64,000 nucleotides of DNA from Erginobacter sp964587835 (GTDB lineage: Bacteria > Auribacterota > Erginobacteria > Erginobacterales > Erginobacteraceae), in contig CAZPMN010000005.1 of the NCBI GenBank assembly GCA_964587835.1, positions 1 through 64,000 on the forward strand, in the 5' to 3' direction. A program made the position numbers and the translations under genes. Every line of letters starts with the position of its first letter. Within the stretch, counting starts at the first letter, position 1. Under the pieces are notes generated by a model. That model was not told the origin of the DNA, ran no database searches, and saw only the letters and a list, made by a program, of their open reading frames with translations. This document shows positions 1 to 6,912 of the stretch, piece after piece.

Positions 1-154
1 GAAAGACCCGGTCGCCTTCGAGGCGGATGACCTGGGCCAGGGATTTTCCTCGGTTGGTGGTGATCTCGGCCAGGGCCTCGTTCCCGACATCTTTCGCCTC
101 GACCGTGATCACGTCCCCGGAGATCTGGAGTATACGATTGTATATTTTCCTCAT
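1..154 (-). CDS. atpB: V-type ATP synthase subunit B (N-terminal part, cut by window start)
   Basis: The minus strand from ATG at 154 reads MRKIYNRILQISGDVITVEA and continues with a segment close to the beta-barrel N-terminus of V/A-type ATPase B subunits. Only 51 residues are inside the window. B is the non-catalytic nucleotide-binding subunit alternating with A in the V1 headpiece. It lies downstream of atpA in the same direction, matching the E, DUF2764, A, B order of bacterial V-ATPase operons. The 86 bases between atpA and this start hold a small hairpin repeat rather than a promoter I could recognise. Confidence 0.85.
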   Translation of the reverse strand, partial: MRKIYNRILQISGDVITVEAKDVGNEALAEITTNRGKSLAQVIRLEGDRVF

Positions 155-193
155 ATTATTTTTTACTCCGTAAAAAATAGTGTAAGAGTACTA
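153..193. repeat. hairpin repeat, diverged copy of the element near 22.1 and 22.3 kb
   Basis: An AT-rich hairpin (ATTTTTTAC, loop TCC, GTAAAAAAT) is followed by AGTGTAAGAGTACT. The same layout, with a longer stem and the tail AGTGTGAGGATACT, occurs twice just after tRNA-Ser. It sits between atpA and atpB and overlaps the atpB start region, so it may also affect translation of atpB. Confidence 0.5.
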
Positions 194-240
194 GCCGCGG
201 ATACGGAAATATTCAGCCGCGGCATTAAGGTGGTGGAAAT

Positions 241-1974
241 TTATTTGCTGTTTTCTTGTACTTTTTGCCGGAGGTCGGCTTCGAGTTTCTTGAATTCCTC
301 GCTCTCCCAGGGGGCGGAGTTCCAGTTCCGGAAGATCTGGCGGATCTCGTGGAAAAATCCCCGGGCGCCCTCCTTGTCCTTGAACTTCAGATCCGCGGTC
401 AGTATGTCGTGGAGGACGTTGAAGACATACTTTTGCCGGTCGGCGGAGGTAGCGCCGTCCACCTCGTCGTAGGCGTTCTGCTGGAGATATACCTCATCAA
501 TATACTCGCCCTTGAGGTAATCGACAAAGTCGGCCAGGGCGGTACCCTCTTCCCCGACCACCTTCATCATCTGGTCGATCTCCGAGCTTTTCTGGAGGAA
601 GGACCGGGCCAGGGCGACCTGCTCGGGAGCGACGAAACTCCGGTACTTCGACCAGGAATCGAGGACATCGATCGAAGGGTATCGGCGGGCGTCGGAGCGC
701 TCCCGGGAGAGACCGTGGAAGGCACCGACCACCTTCAGGGTGGCCTGGGTGACCGGTTCCTCGAAGTTACCCCCGGCCGGGCTGACGGTTCCGCCGATGG
801 TAACCGAGCCGGTCTTCCCGTTGTTCAGCTTCACCAGCCCCGCCCGCTCGTAGAAGGAGGCGATCCGCGACTCCAGGTAAGCGGGAAAAGCCTCTTCCCC
901 CGGGATCTCCTCGAGCCGGCCCGACATTTCCCGCATCGCCTGGGCCCAGCGGGAGGTGGAGTCGGCCAGGAGCAGGACGTTGAGCCCCATCTGGCGGTAG
1001 TACTCGGCCAGGGTGACCGCGGTGTAGACGCTTGACTCCCGGGCGGCGACCGGCATCGAGGAGGTGTTGCAGATGATGACCGTCCGCTCCATCAGGGACT
1101 TCCCGGTCCGGGGATCGGTCAGTTCGGGGAATTCCTTCAGCGTCTCCACCACCTCGCCGGCCCGTTCGCCGCAGGCGGCGATGATCACGATGTCGACCTC
1201 GGCGTGGCGGCTGGTGATCTGCTGGAGTACGGTCTTGCCGGCCCCGAACGGCCCCGGGATGCAGTAGGTCCCGCCCCGGGCGATCGGAACCATCGTGTCG
1301 ATGATCCTGACCCGGGTGACCAGCGGTTCTTCGGGTTTGAGCTTTTCCCGGTAGGCGGTGATCGGGAGCTTGACCGGCCAGACCTGGACCATCGTCACCG
1401 GGCAGGAATGTCCCCTCGGGTCTTTGAGCTCGGCCACGGTATCCTTGATCGTGTAGGAACCGGGCTTGACGATGGAGACCACCTCGTACTGGCCGGTCAT
1501 CCAGAAGGGGACCATAATACAATGCTCGAAGATCCCTTCCGGAACCGTACCGAGGACGTCGCCGCCGGTGACTTTCTTCCCCGCCTCAACCGTCGGCGTG
1601 AAATCCCATTTATCGGTCTCGGAGAGGGGAGGGAGATAAAATCCGCGCTGGAGGAAAAACCCGCTCTTCTCGGCCAGAGCCGGAAGCGGGTTCTGCAGAC
1701 CGTCATAGATCTGGGTCAGAAGCCCCGGACCCAGCGTCACCGCCAGCAGTTCCCCGGTAAACTCGACCGGGTCTCCGACCTTCAGGCCCTCGGTATCCTC
1801 GTAAACCTGGAGTTCGGCCCGCTTCCCCCGGACCCGGATAACCTCGGATTTCAGACGCTCCTTCCCGGTGATCGCGTAGGCGACCTCATTCTGGCGGACA
1901 AAATCGTCGAATTCAACCACCAGCATATTCCCGTTGACACCGGCAATCCTTCCTCTTCGTTGAGTCATCGTCAA
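241..1974 (-). CDS. atpA: V-type ATP synthase catalytic subunit A
   Basis: This 577-residue protein is the catalytic A subunit of a V/A-type rotary ATPase, which hydrolyses or makes ATP coupled to H+ or Na+ movement. The N-terminal beta barrel is followed by the A-specific non-homologous insert (about 115-200). The Walker A motif is GPFGAGKT at 241-248 and the glutamate-containing segment ACGERAGE follows near 268. The length is normal for the family. Its ATG overlaps the stop of the DUF2764 gene by four bases, which indicates translational coupling. The energised ion and the direction of the reaction cannot be told from this fragment. Confidence 0.97.
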   Translation of the reverse strand: MTMTQRRGRIAGVNGNMLVVEFDDFVRQNEVAYAITGKERLKSEVIRVRGKRAELQVYEDTEGLKVGDPVEFTGELLAVTLGPGLLTQIYDGLQNPLPALAEKSGFFLQRGFYLPPLSETDKWDFTPTVEAGKKVTGGDVLGTVPEGIFEHCIMVPFWMTGQYEVVSIVKPGSYTIKDTVAELKDPRGHSCPVTMVQVWPVKLPITAYREKLKPEEPLVTRVRIIDTMVPIARGGTYCIPGPFGAGKTVLQQITSRHAEVDIVIIAACGERAGEVVETLKEFPELTDPRTGKSLMERTVIICNTSSMPVAARESSVYTAVTLAEYYRQMGLNVLLLADSTSRWAQAMREMSGRLEEIPGEEAFPAYLESRIASFYERAGLVKLNNGKTGSVTIGGTVSPAGGNFEEPVTQATLKVVGAFHGLSRERSDARRYPSIDVLDSWSKYRSFVAPEQVALARSFLQKSSEIDQMMKVVGEEGTALADFVDYLKGEYIDEVYLQQNAYDEVDGATSADRQKYVFNVLHDILTADLKFKDKEGARGFFHEIRQIFRNWNSAPWESEEFKKLEADLRQKVQENSK

Positions 1975-2510
1975 GACTCCTTTGCGGGATTAATCAGTTC
2001 ATCGAGCACTTCCCGGCCTTTCTCTTCCCGGATCGACTGCCACTTGTTGAGCAGCTGGAGCTTGAGAAAATAAACGATCAGGAAGTGCAGGTCGAAGTAG
2101 TGCTGGAGCTCGATCTCCTCCAGTTTCTCCCAGCGGGCGAGATCGATTCTCCGCTCTACCTGGAGGGGGTCGGCTTCCCCGGCCGCTTCCGTCACCAGGG
2201 CGGCCAGGTAAGGGTCGGGGACATAATCGCCCCGGTAAAATTCATTGGGGTCGCGGTTGAACTTCTTCGCGCGGAACTTCGCCGACTCGTTGAGCAGGGA
2301 ATTTTCGAAACGGAGCCACTCGGAAAGGGCGCTGACGCCCTTTCCGTCTTTTTCCGGGGGGAGAAGACGGGCATTGGCCAGCACCTCGGCATCACCGGAA
2401 GAGAGAAATTCCCCGGCCTGCTCAAGGAACTTATCGTCAGCCAGCGGCGGCCTTGTCCCGAAAGAGAGCATCGGGAGAGAGGCCGCGAAATAATAGTAGT
2501 TCCGGCTCAT
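1971..2510 (-). CDS. DUF2764 family V-ATPase-associated protein
   Basis: The 179-residue protein opens with MSRNYYYFAASLPMLSFG, the hallmark start of DUF2764 proteins encoded between subunits E and A in V-ATPase operons of Chlamydiae, spirochaetes and Bacteroidetes. From operon position the family has been thought to take the place of the archaeal C subunit that links rotor to V1, but its role is not firmly established. It is predicted mostly helical and has no signal peptide or membrane span. The start overlaps the atpE stop by one base (TGATG) and its own stop overlaps the atpA start by four, so the three genes are tightly coupled. Confidence 0.88.
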   Translation of the reverse strand: MSRNYYYFAASLPMLSFGTRPPLADDKFLEQAGEFLSSGDAEVLANARLLPPEKDGKGVSALSEWLRFENSLLNESAKFRAKKFNRDPNEFYRGDYVPDPYLAALVTEAAGEADPLQVERRIDLARWEKLEEIELQHYFDLHFLIVYFLKLQLLNKWQSIREEKGREVLDELINPAKES

Positions 2511-3115
2511 CAGCGGCTGATGATTTCCTTGAGGTGGGGACTGAGATAGGTGGAAAGCAGTTCCCGCAATCCGGTATCGGTGAAATCGTAACTTGATTTG
2601 CCGCCGTCAAAGCTGATGGTGAATCCGGCCTCGACCGAGGGGACGGGGTTGATCGTCAGCTTTCCCTCGGCCTCTTTCCGGAAACCGGCCAGGAGTCCGT
2701 CGGAGATCTTCTTCGCGTCCTCGGGGGAAATCCCGATCTCGACACTTTCTTCTCCCCCGATTTGCGCGGCGGCTTTCTCCACCAGTTTCAAGATCGCCGC
2801 GGTCATCGCTTCCGGAGTCAGGCTCTCACCGATCGCCGCGGTTAGGATCCGGTCAAAATATTTCCGGACCTCATCCTCCAGCGACAGCATAACGTTGCGC
2901 GCGGATTGTCCGATCGCTTTCTCGGCGTTTTCTTTCAGCTGCCCGGCGGCCGTCTCGGCGGCGGCTTCCCGTTCCGCGGCTCGCTTCTCGGCCGATTCGA
3001 CAATCTCCTTGGCCTTCTTCTCGGCTTCGGCTATGATGGCGGCGGCTTTTTTCTCCGCCTTCTCCACGCCTTCCCGGTTGATCCTCTCCAGCAATTCCTG
3101 CAGTTGTTCGGCCAT
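2510..3115 (-). CDS. atpE: V-type ATP synthase subunit E (peripheral stalk)
   Basis: This 201-residue protein has an N-terminal half of almost uninterrupted charged, alanine-rich coiled coil (about 5-80) and a globular C-terminal half, the layout of V-ATPase subunit E, which forms the peripheral stalk with subunit G/H. It is the first gene of the operon. A Shine-Dalgarno-like AGGAG lies about 8 bases before the ATG, and a promoter lies about 52 to 80 bases upstream. Sequence similarity in E subunits is low, so the call rests on the coiled-coil layout, the length and the position before DUF2764 and atpA. Confidence 0.88.
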   Translation of the reverse strand: MAEQLQELLERINREGVEKAEKKAAAIIAEAEKKAKEIVESAEKRAAEREAAAETAAGQLKENAEKAIGQSARNVMLSLEDEVRKYFDRILTAAIGESLTPEAMTAAILKLVEKAAAQIGGEESVEIGISPEDAKKISDGLLAGFRKEAEGKLTINPVPSVEAGFTISFDGGKSSYDFTDTGLRELLSTYLSPHLKEIISR

Positions 3116-3166
3116 GTCTATATCTCCTGGATTTACGGGTATTTTGCGCAGGGTGAGACCGGGCAG

Positions 3167-3195
3167 AGTATAATTCCCGTCCCCAAACCGGTCAA
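3167..3195 (-). promoter_or_regulatory. sigma70-type promoter of the V-ATPase operon
   Basis: On the minus strand TTGACC (-35) is separated by exactly 17 bases from TATACT (-10). The start of transcription would fall near 3160, giving a leader of about 45 bases before atpE. It occupies the 84-base gap between the end of parB and atpE, so the V-ATPase genes can be transcribed independently of parB. Confidence 0.75.
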
Positions 3196-3199
3196 TAAA

Positions 3200-4135
3200 T
3201 TATCGGATATTCTCCTCTCCGACCCCTTGTTCATCGGACCGATCAATCCCGCCCCCTCCATCCCCTACACCATCCCGAACCCCCAGTATCCGGCAGAGCC
3301 GGGCCAGCTCCTGGTCGGAATAAAACTCGATCTCGATCTTACCGGCCCCGACCTGATTCCTGGTAATGGTTACTTTTGCTTTAAGTTGTTCTCTTAGAAC
3401 GTCTAACGCATATGACAGCTCGGGATCTGCATCCTTCCGGGGAGCCTGGGCTTCCGCGCCGGCCGGCGAACGGCGCCCCTCCCTCTCCAGTTCCCGGACT
3501 GACAACTTCCCGTCGGCCGCCCGCCGGGCCAGGCGAATCTGGCGTTCCCGAGAGTCGAGGGAGAGCAGCGCCCGGGCCTGACCAAAGTTGAGCCGCCCGG
3601 CTTCGATCAGATCCTTGACTTCCCGGGGGAGATCGAGAATCCGGATGGTATTGGCGATGGTTGAACGGTCCTTGCCCACCCGCTCGGCGATCTCCTCCTG
3701 GGTTTCCTTGAATTCATCGATTAATCTCCGGTAACTGAGAGCGCGATCAATCGGATTGAGATCCTCCCGTTGAATATTCTCGATCAAGGCAATCTCCAGC
3801 AGCTCCTGACGGTCCCTGACTTCTCGAACCAGGGCGGGGATATGTTTTAAACCGGCGCGACGCGCGGCCTGAAGGCGCCGCTCGCCGGCAATCAGTTCAT
3901 ATCCGGCCCCGCTCGGGTGGACGAGGATCGGCTGGATGATTCCCTTCTCCCGGATCGAGGCGGCCAGTTCCGTCAATGCGGTCTCATCAAAACGATGGCG
4001 CGGCTGATAGGCGTTCTTGCGGATCGATTCTTCCGGAATGAGAACCACCCCTTCCTGCCCTCTCTCGGATTGTTCCTCTTTCGCATTCACGGGCGCTTGA
4101 TCAACCCCAATTATCACTTCTTCCCTTTCATTCAC
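3200..4135 (-). CDS. parB: chromosome-partitioning protein ParB
   Basis: The 311-residue ParB is a CTP-dependent DNA clamp that loads at parS and spreads along the origin region to drive segregation with ParA and condensin loading. The N-terminal CTPase domain has the YELIAGERRLQAARRAG block (about 79-95) and ENIQREDLNPIDRA, and is followed by the helix-turn-helix segment ETQEEIAERVGKDRSTIANTIRIL. A variable linker and a short C-terminal dimerisation domain follow. The start is GTG, preceded by AGGTGA. A perfect parS lies 262 bases upstream. The usual parA partner is not adjacent in this window. Confidence 0.97.
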   Translation of the reverse strand: MNEREEVIIGVDQAPVNAKEEQSERGQEGVVLIPEESIRKNAYQPRHRFDETALTELAASIREKGIIQPILVHPSGAGYELIAGERRLQAARRAGLKHIPALVREVRDRQELLEIALIENIQREDLNPIDRALSYRRLIDEFKETQEEIAERVGKDRSTIANTIRILDLPREVKDLIEAGRLNFGQARALLSLDSRERQIRLARRAADGKLSVRELEREGRRSPAGAEAQAPRKDADPELSYALDVLREQLKAKVTITRNQVGAGKIEIEFYSDQELARLCRILGVRDGVGDGGGGIDRSDEQGVGEENIR

Positions 4136-4143
4136 ATCTCACC

Positions 4144-4200
4144 TCAATCTGTTGATTTATTATCGTCCTGATTCTCAGCGGATTTACCGACTGTCGCCAT
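4144..4200 (-). CDS. possible 18-residue leader ORF upstream of parB
   Basis: An ATG at 4200 opens an 18-codon frame, MATVGKSAENQDDNKSTD, ending in TGA nine bases before the parB GTG. A GGGAG precedes it at about 9 bases. It is in a different frame from parB, so it is not an N-terminal extension. It could be a coupled leader peptide or chance; nothing but position supports it. Confidence 0.2.
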   Translation of the reverse strand: MATVGKSAENQDDNKSTD

Positions 4201-4396
4201 AGTATTTACTCCCCTACCTCCCGGCAACAAAATTCTTAATTCTCTTCCCCTTTCTTCCGGTGGCGGCCAGGCACCATTTGCGTTCGGCCGAGTTTGCGGG
4301 ATCGTTTGAGACAATAGATCTGATTAAAATCGGCCAGTTCATCCCATCACTCCGCTCCCTCCGGGCAGAGAAGACGATTTCGTAACTATCTGGCGT

Positions 4397-4412
4397 TGTT
4401 CCACGTGGAACA
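4397..4412. promoter_or_regulatory. parS: parS centromere site
   Basis: TGTTCCACGTGGAACA is a perfect 16-base palindrome matching the conserved bacterial parS (consensus TGTTTCACGTGAAACA, with the CACGTG core and GTT/AAC arms). It lies upstream of parB and about 5.6 kb from dnaA, the usual location. It is nested in a wider dyad, with ATCTGGCG at 4388-4395 and CGCCAGAT at 4416-4423. It is the ParB loading site, and being in the parB upstream region may also let ParB repress its own gene. Confidence 0.93.
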
Positions 4413-4431
4413 TTTCGCCAGATTTTTTCCT

Positions 4432-4593
4432 TGTCCAATATGGACACCTGGTGTACATTGTCCCTGTTGTATTGGACATTGTCCGGGACACCGTGGTCAG
4501 CCAAGAAATCAGGCGTCCCGGACAGGTTTGTCCCGAATAAGGAATTGCCTTCAGAGGACGTGTCCACCATCTGTCCCTCACTGCGGGAGGACA
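4432..4593. promoter_or_regulatory. cluster of TGTCC/GGACA half-sites upstream of the HTH membrane protein
   Basis: TGTCC occurs at 4432, 4459, 4480, 4529, 4561 and 4572 and its complement GGACA at 4442, 4474, 4486, 4520 and 4589: eleven half-sites in 162 bases, where about 0.3 would be expected by chance at even base composition. Several pair into inverted repeats, the neatest being TGTCCA-ATA-TGGACA at 4432-4446 and GGACA-T-TGTCC at 4474-4484. The cluster ends at the ribosome-binding site of the gene at 4596. It looks like a multi-site operator or a nucleoprotein assembly site, perhaps for that gene's own DNA-binding product. Confidence 0.6.
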
Positions 4594-4595
4594 TA

Positions 4596-5447
4596 ATGAA
4601 TGGAATCTCCACCAGTTCAAGTGACGACACCACCTGGATCACCCTGAAAGAAGCCGCCCGGATCCTAGGTTGCAGTGTCAAGACTATCCGGCGCCGGATC
4701 AAGTCCGGATCCTGGCGATCGATGATCGAGTACCAGGGACAGAAGGCCATCCGACTGGTGTCCCGGGAGGACGTTATGAGCGAGTCGACCTCGCTCGACC
4801 GCTTCCCGGCCGACTCACCGGAATCCAGCCTCGCCCTCCAGGCGCTCGACGGACTCCCCATCCAGCTGGGGGAGGTCCTCAAGACCTACCTCGCCCGGCT
4901 CCAAGCCGACCTGGAGAGAACAGCCCGGCGCGGGCGGATCTATCTCATCCTGGCGGTAGTCTCCGGGGCGGTGATCTTCGGGGGAATCGGTTTCTACCTG
5001 ATCCGTCACCAGCAAATTTCCCTGGAGGAGCGGATTGGGGCGATGTCCCGGACATTGTCCACCACCTTTTCCCGGGGGCAGGAGGGTTTGGAATCGGAGC
5101 TGGCGCAGATCGCCGCCACGGCCGAAACCGACCGCCGGCGACGGGAAGAACAATCGGCCGAACTGCTGAGCGACCTTCGGGATCTTGAGGATATCAGCCG
5201 CCAGGCCCGGGAGGAAGCGGCGGCGGCCCGGGGCGAGGTCGCCTCCCTCCGCGGGCAGATCGAACGCCTGGAGAGATCCCTTCGCGGAGAAGAGGGGGGA
5301 TCGAATCCGTCGGTGGAAGAGTCGCCTCCGGCCGAGGCGATCGGGGGAGAGCCGGAGTCCGGAGGAAGCGCCGGCGGCCCGGCCGAAAGGAAAGGGGAAG
5401 AAGCGGAGGAGGTAGAACGGGAGTCTCGTTTTCTGGGGATATTTTAG
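4596..5447 (+). CDS. HTH DNA-binding protein with one membrane span and coiled coil
   Basis: I do not recognise a named family for this 283-residue protein. Residues 14-60 form an excisionase/MerR-like helix-turn-helix (ITLKEAARILGCSVKTIRRR, ending in the SREDV segment usual for such domains). A hydrophobic span at about 114-136 follows an arginine-rich stretch, predicting an N-in, C-out orientation. Residues 142-235 are heptad-rich coiled coil, and the tail is rich in Pro, Gly and Glu. The start ATG at 4596 has GGGAGG five bases upstream; the frame is open to 4431, but that part has no coding character. It lies between parS and mnmE, convergent with mnmE (5-base gap) and divergent from parB. 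The layout recalls RodZ (HTH, span, outer segment) and functionally RacA, but homology to neither can be claimed. Confidence 0.75.
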   Translation: MNGISTSSSDDTTWITLKEAARILGCSVKTIRRRIKSGSWRSMIEYQGQKAIRLVSREDVMSESTSLDRFPADSPESSLALQALDGLPIQLGEVLKTYLARLQADLERTARRGRIYLILAVVSGAVIFGGIGFYLIRHQQISLEERIGAMSRTLSTTFSRGQEGLESELAQIAATAETDRRRREEQSAELLSDLRDLEDISRQAREEAAAARGEVASLRGQIERLERSLRGEEGGSNPSVEESPPAEAIGGEPESGGSAGGPAERKGEEAEEVERESRFLGIF

Positions 5448-5452
5448 TAAAC

Positions 5453-6850
5453 CTACTTGCCGACGCAGAACCGGGAGAAGATCTCGTCGAGGACGGCATC
5501 GTCAAACTCTTCGCCCAGGATCATCTGCAATCTCTCCCGGGCCCGGTTCAAGTCCGGGGTGATCAGCTCGCCGGATAACCGCTCCCGACACCCGGCCACG
5601 GCACGCTCGCAGGCGTCAATCGCCTCTTCCAACGCTGAGCGCCGCCGGCGGCTAAGCATCACTCCGGAAGCCCCCCCGGCGAGAAACTCCTCCCGAAGCA
5701 AGAGAGCGATCTCTTCCCGAAGCCGCTCGATCCCCCGGTTCTCGGTGGCCGAGATCTCGACTACCTTCCGCTTTGTTAATTCAACCCCCAGGCCCTCCAG
5801 GTCCCCCCGGGCCGGGAGATCGATCTTGTTGACCACGATCAGGGCCAGTTTCTCCCGGACCAACCGAAGGATCTCCCGGTCGTGCTGGTCGATCCTGGTC
5901 CCCCGGTCGAGGACCAGGAGCACCAGGTCGGCGGCGGCCAGTTTCTCCCGGGCCCGGGAGACCCCCGCCTCCTCGACCTCCCCCCGGGGACGGCGCAGAC
6001 CCGCGGTGTCGATCAGCCGCAGGGGGATACCGTCGACGACGATTGTCTCCTCAATGGTATCCCGGGTGGTTCCCGGAGTGTGGGAGACGATGGCCCGCTG
6101 CCGTGAGAGGAAGGAATTGAGCAAGCTCGATTTCCCCACGTTAGGCTTCCCGACAATGACTACTGACAGGCCCTCCCGAAGAAATTCCCCCGCCCGGGCC
6201 TCCCGCTCCAGCCAGACCAGTTCCCGCTCCACCCTCCGGATGATTCCTTCCACCTCCGCGTAGGGAATCTGCTCCGACTCGAATTCTTCGAAGTCGAGGG
6301 TAGCCTCAATGGCGGCCAGGACTTCGACCAGCTCCTTCTCCAGGACCCGAATCCGATCCCGTAATTCTCCCCCGATCTGGGCGACGGCGTTCTGCAGCTC
6401 CCTCTCCGAGCGGGCCGAGATCAGCCAGGCGATCGACTCCGCCCGGGTCAGGTCCATCTTGCCGTTGAGGAAGGCCCGCCGCGTAAACTCACCCGGCTCA
6501 GCCAGCCGGGCCCCTCGTTTGAGGAGAGCTTCAATCACCGACGCCGTCACCGCGCGGCCCCCGTGGCAGTGGATCTCAGCCATATCTTCCCCGGTGTAGC
6601 TCTTCGGCGCCCGCATCACCACCCCCATCACCTGGTCGATCTGCTTCTTCCCATCTACCAGCCAGCCGGGATAGAGTCGGAAGGACTCGAGGGGAGCCGA
6701 GGGGGGATGGACGGGATGGAAGAGAGAGGAGAGAAATTCAAGGGCGCGGGGGCCGGAGACCCGGATCACTGAGATCGCCCCTTCCCCCTCCGCCGTTGCC
6801 GGCGCGGCGATGGTATCTGGAGAAATCCGCTCGTGTCGTCCCGTTTCCAT
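5453..6850 (-). CDS. mnmE: tRNA modification GTPase MnmE
   Basis: MnmE (TrmE), 465 residues, works with MnmG to add the carboxymethylaminomethyl or taurine-like group to U34 of certain tRNAs. The N-terminal tetrahydrofolate-binding domain (1-120) contains APKSYTGEDMAEIHCHGG. The G domain has GKPNVGKS at 234-241, TTRDT, DTAG and NKID in order. The C-terminus ends in FCVGK, the family's C(I/L/V)GK motif with its catalytic cysteine. It belongs to the conserved parB-mnmE-yidC-rnpA-rpmH block next to bacterial origins. The TIAAPAT segment at residues 13-19 is conserved in the family and supports the start. Confidence 0.98.
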   Translation of the reverse strand: METGRHERISPDTIAAPATAEGEGAISVIRVSGPRALEFLSSLFHPVHPPSAPLESFRLYPGWLVDGKKQIDQVMGVVMRAPKSYTGEDMAEIHCHGGRAVTASVIEALLKRGARLAEPGEFTRRAFLNGKMDLTRAESIAWLISARSERELQNAVAQIGGELRDRIRVLEKELVEVLAAIEATLDFEEFESEQIPYAEVEGIIRRVERELVWLEREARAGEFLREGLSVVIVGKPNVGKSSLLNSFLSRQRAIVSHTPGTTRDTIEETIVVDGIPLRLIDTAGLRRPRGEVEEAGVSRAREKLAAADLVLLVLDRGTRIDQHDREILRLVREKLALIVVNKIDLPARGDLEGLGVELTKRKVVEISATENRGIERLREEIALLLREEFLAGGASGVMLSRRRRSALEEAIDACERAVAGCRERLSGELITPDLNRARERLQMILGEEFDDAVLDEIFSRFCVGK

Positions 6851-6912
6851 ATACCCGGATAAGAATCGGGATCCGTATGAAATCTTACTGTAACCAGACT
6901 ACCGATTACCGA

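Noticed and set aside
4214..4882. 222-residue minus-strand frame upstream of parB
   Set aside because: It covers parS and the TGTCC cluster and overlaps the HTH of the plus-strand gene; composition is Ser/Arg-rich without domains, so it is a shadow.
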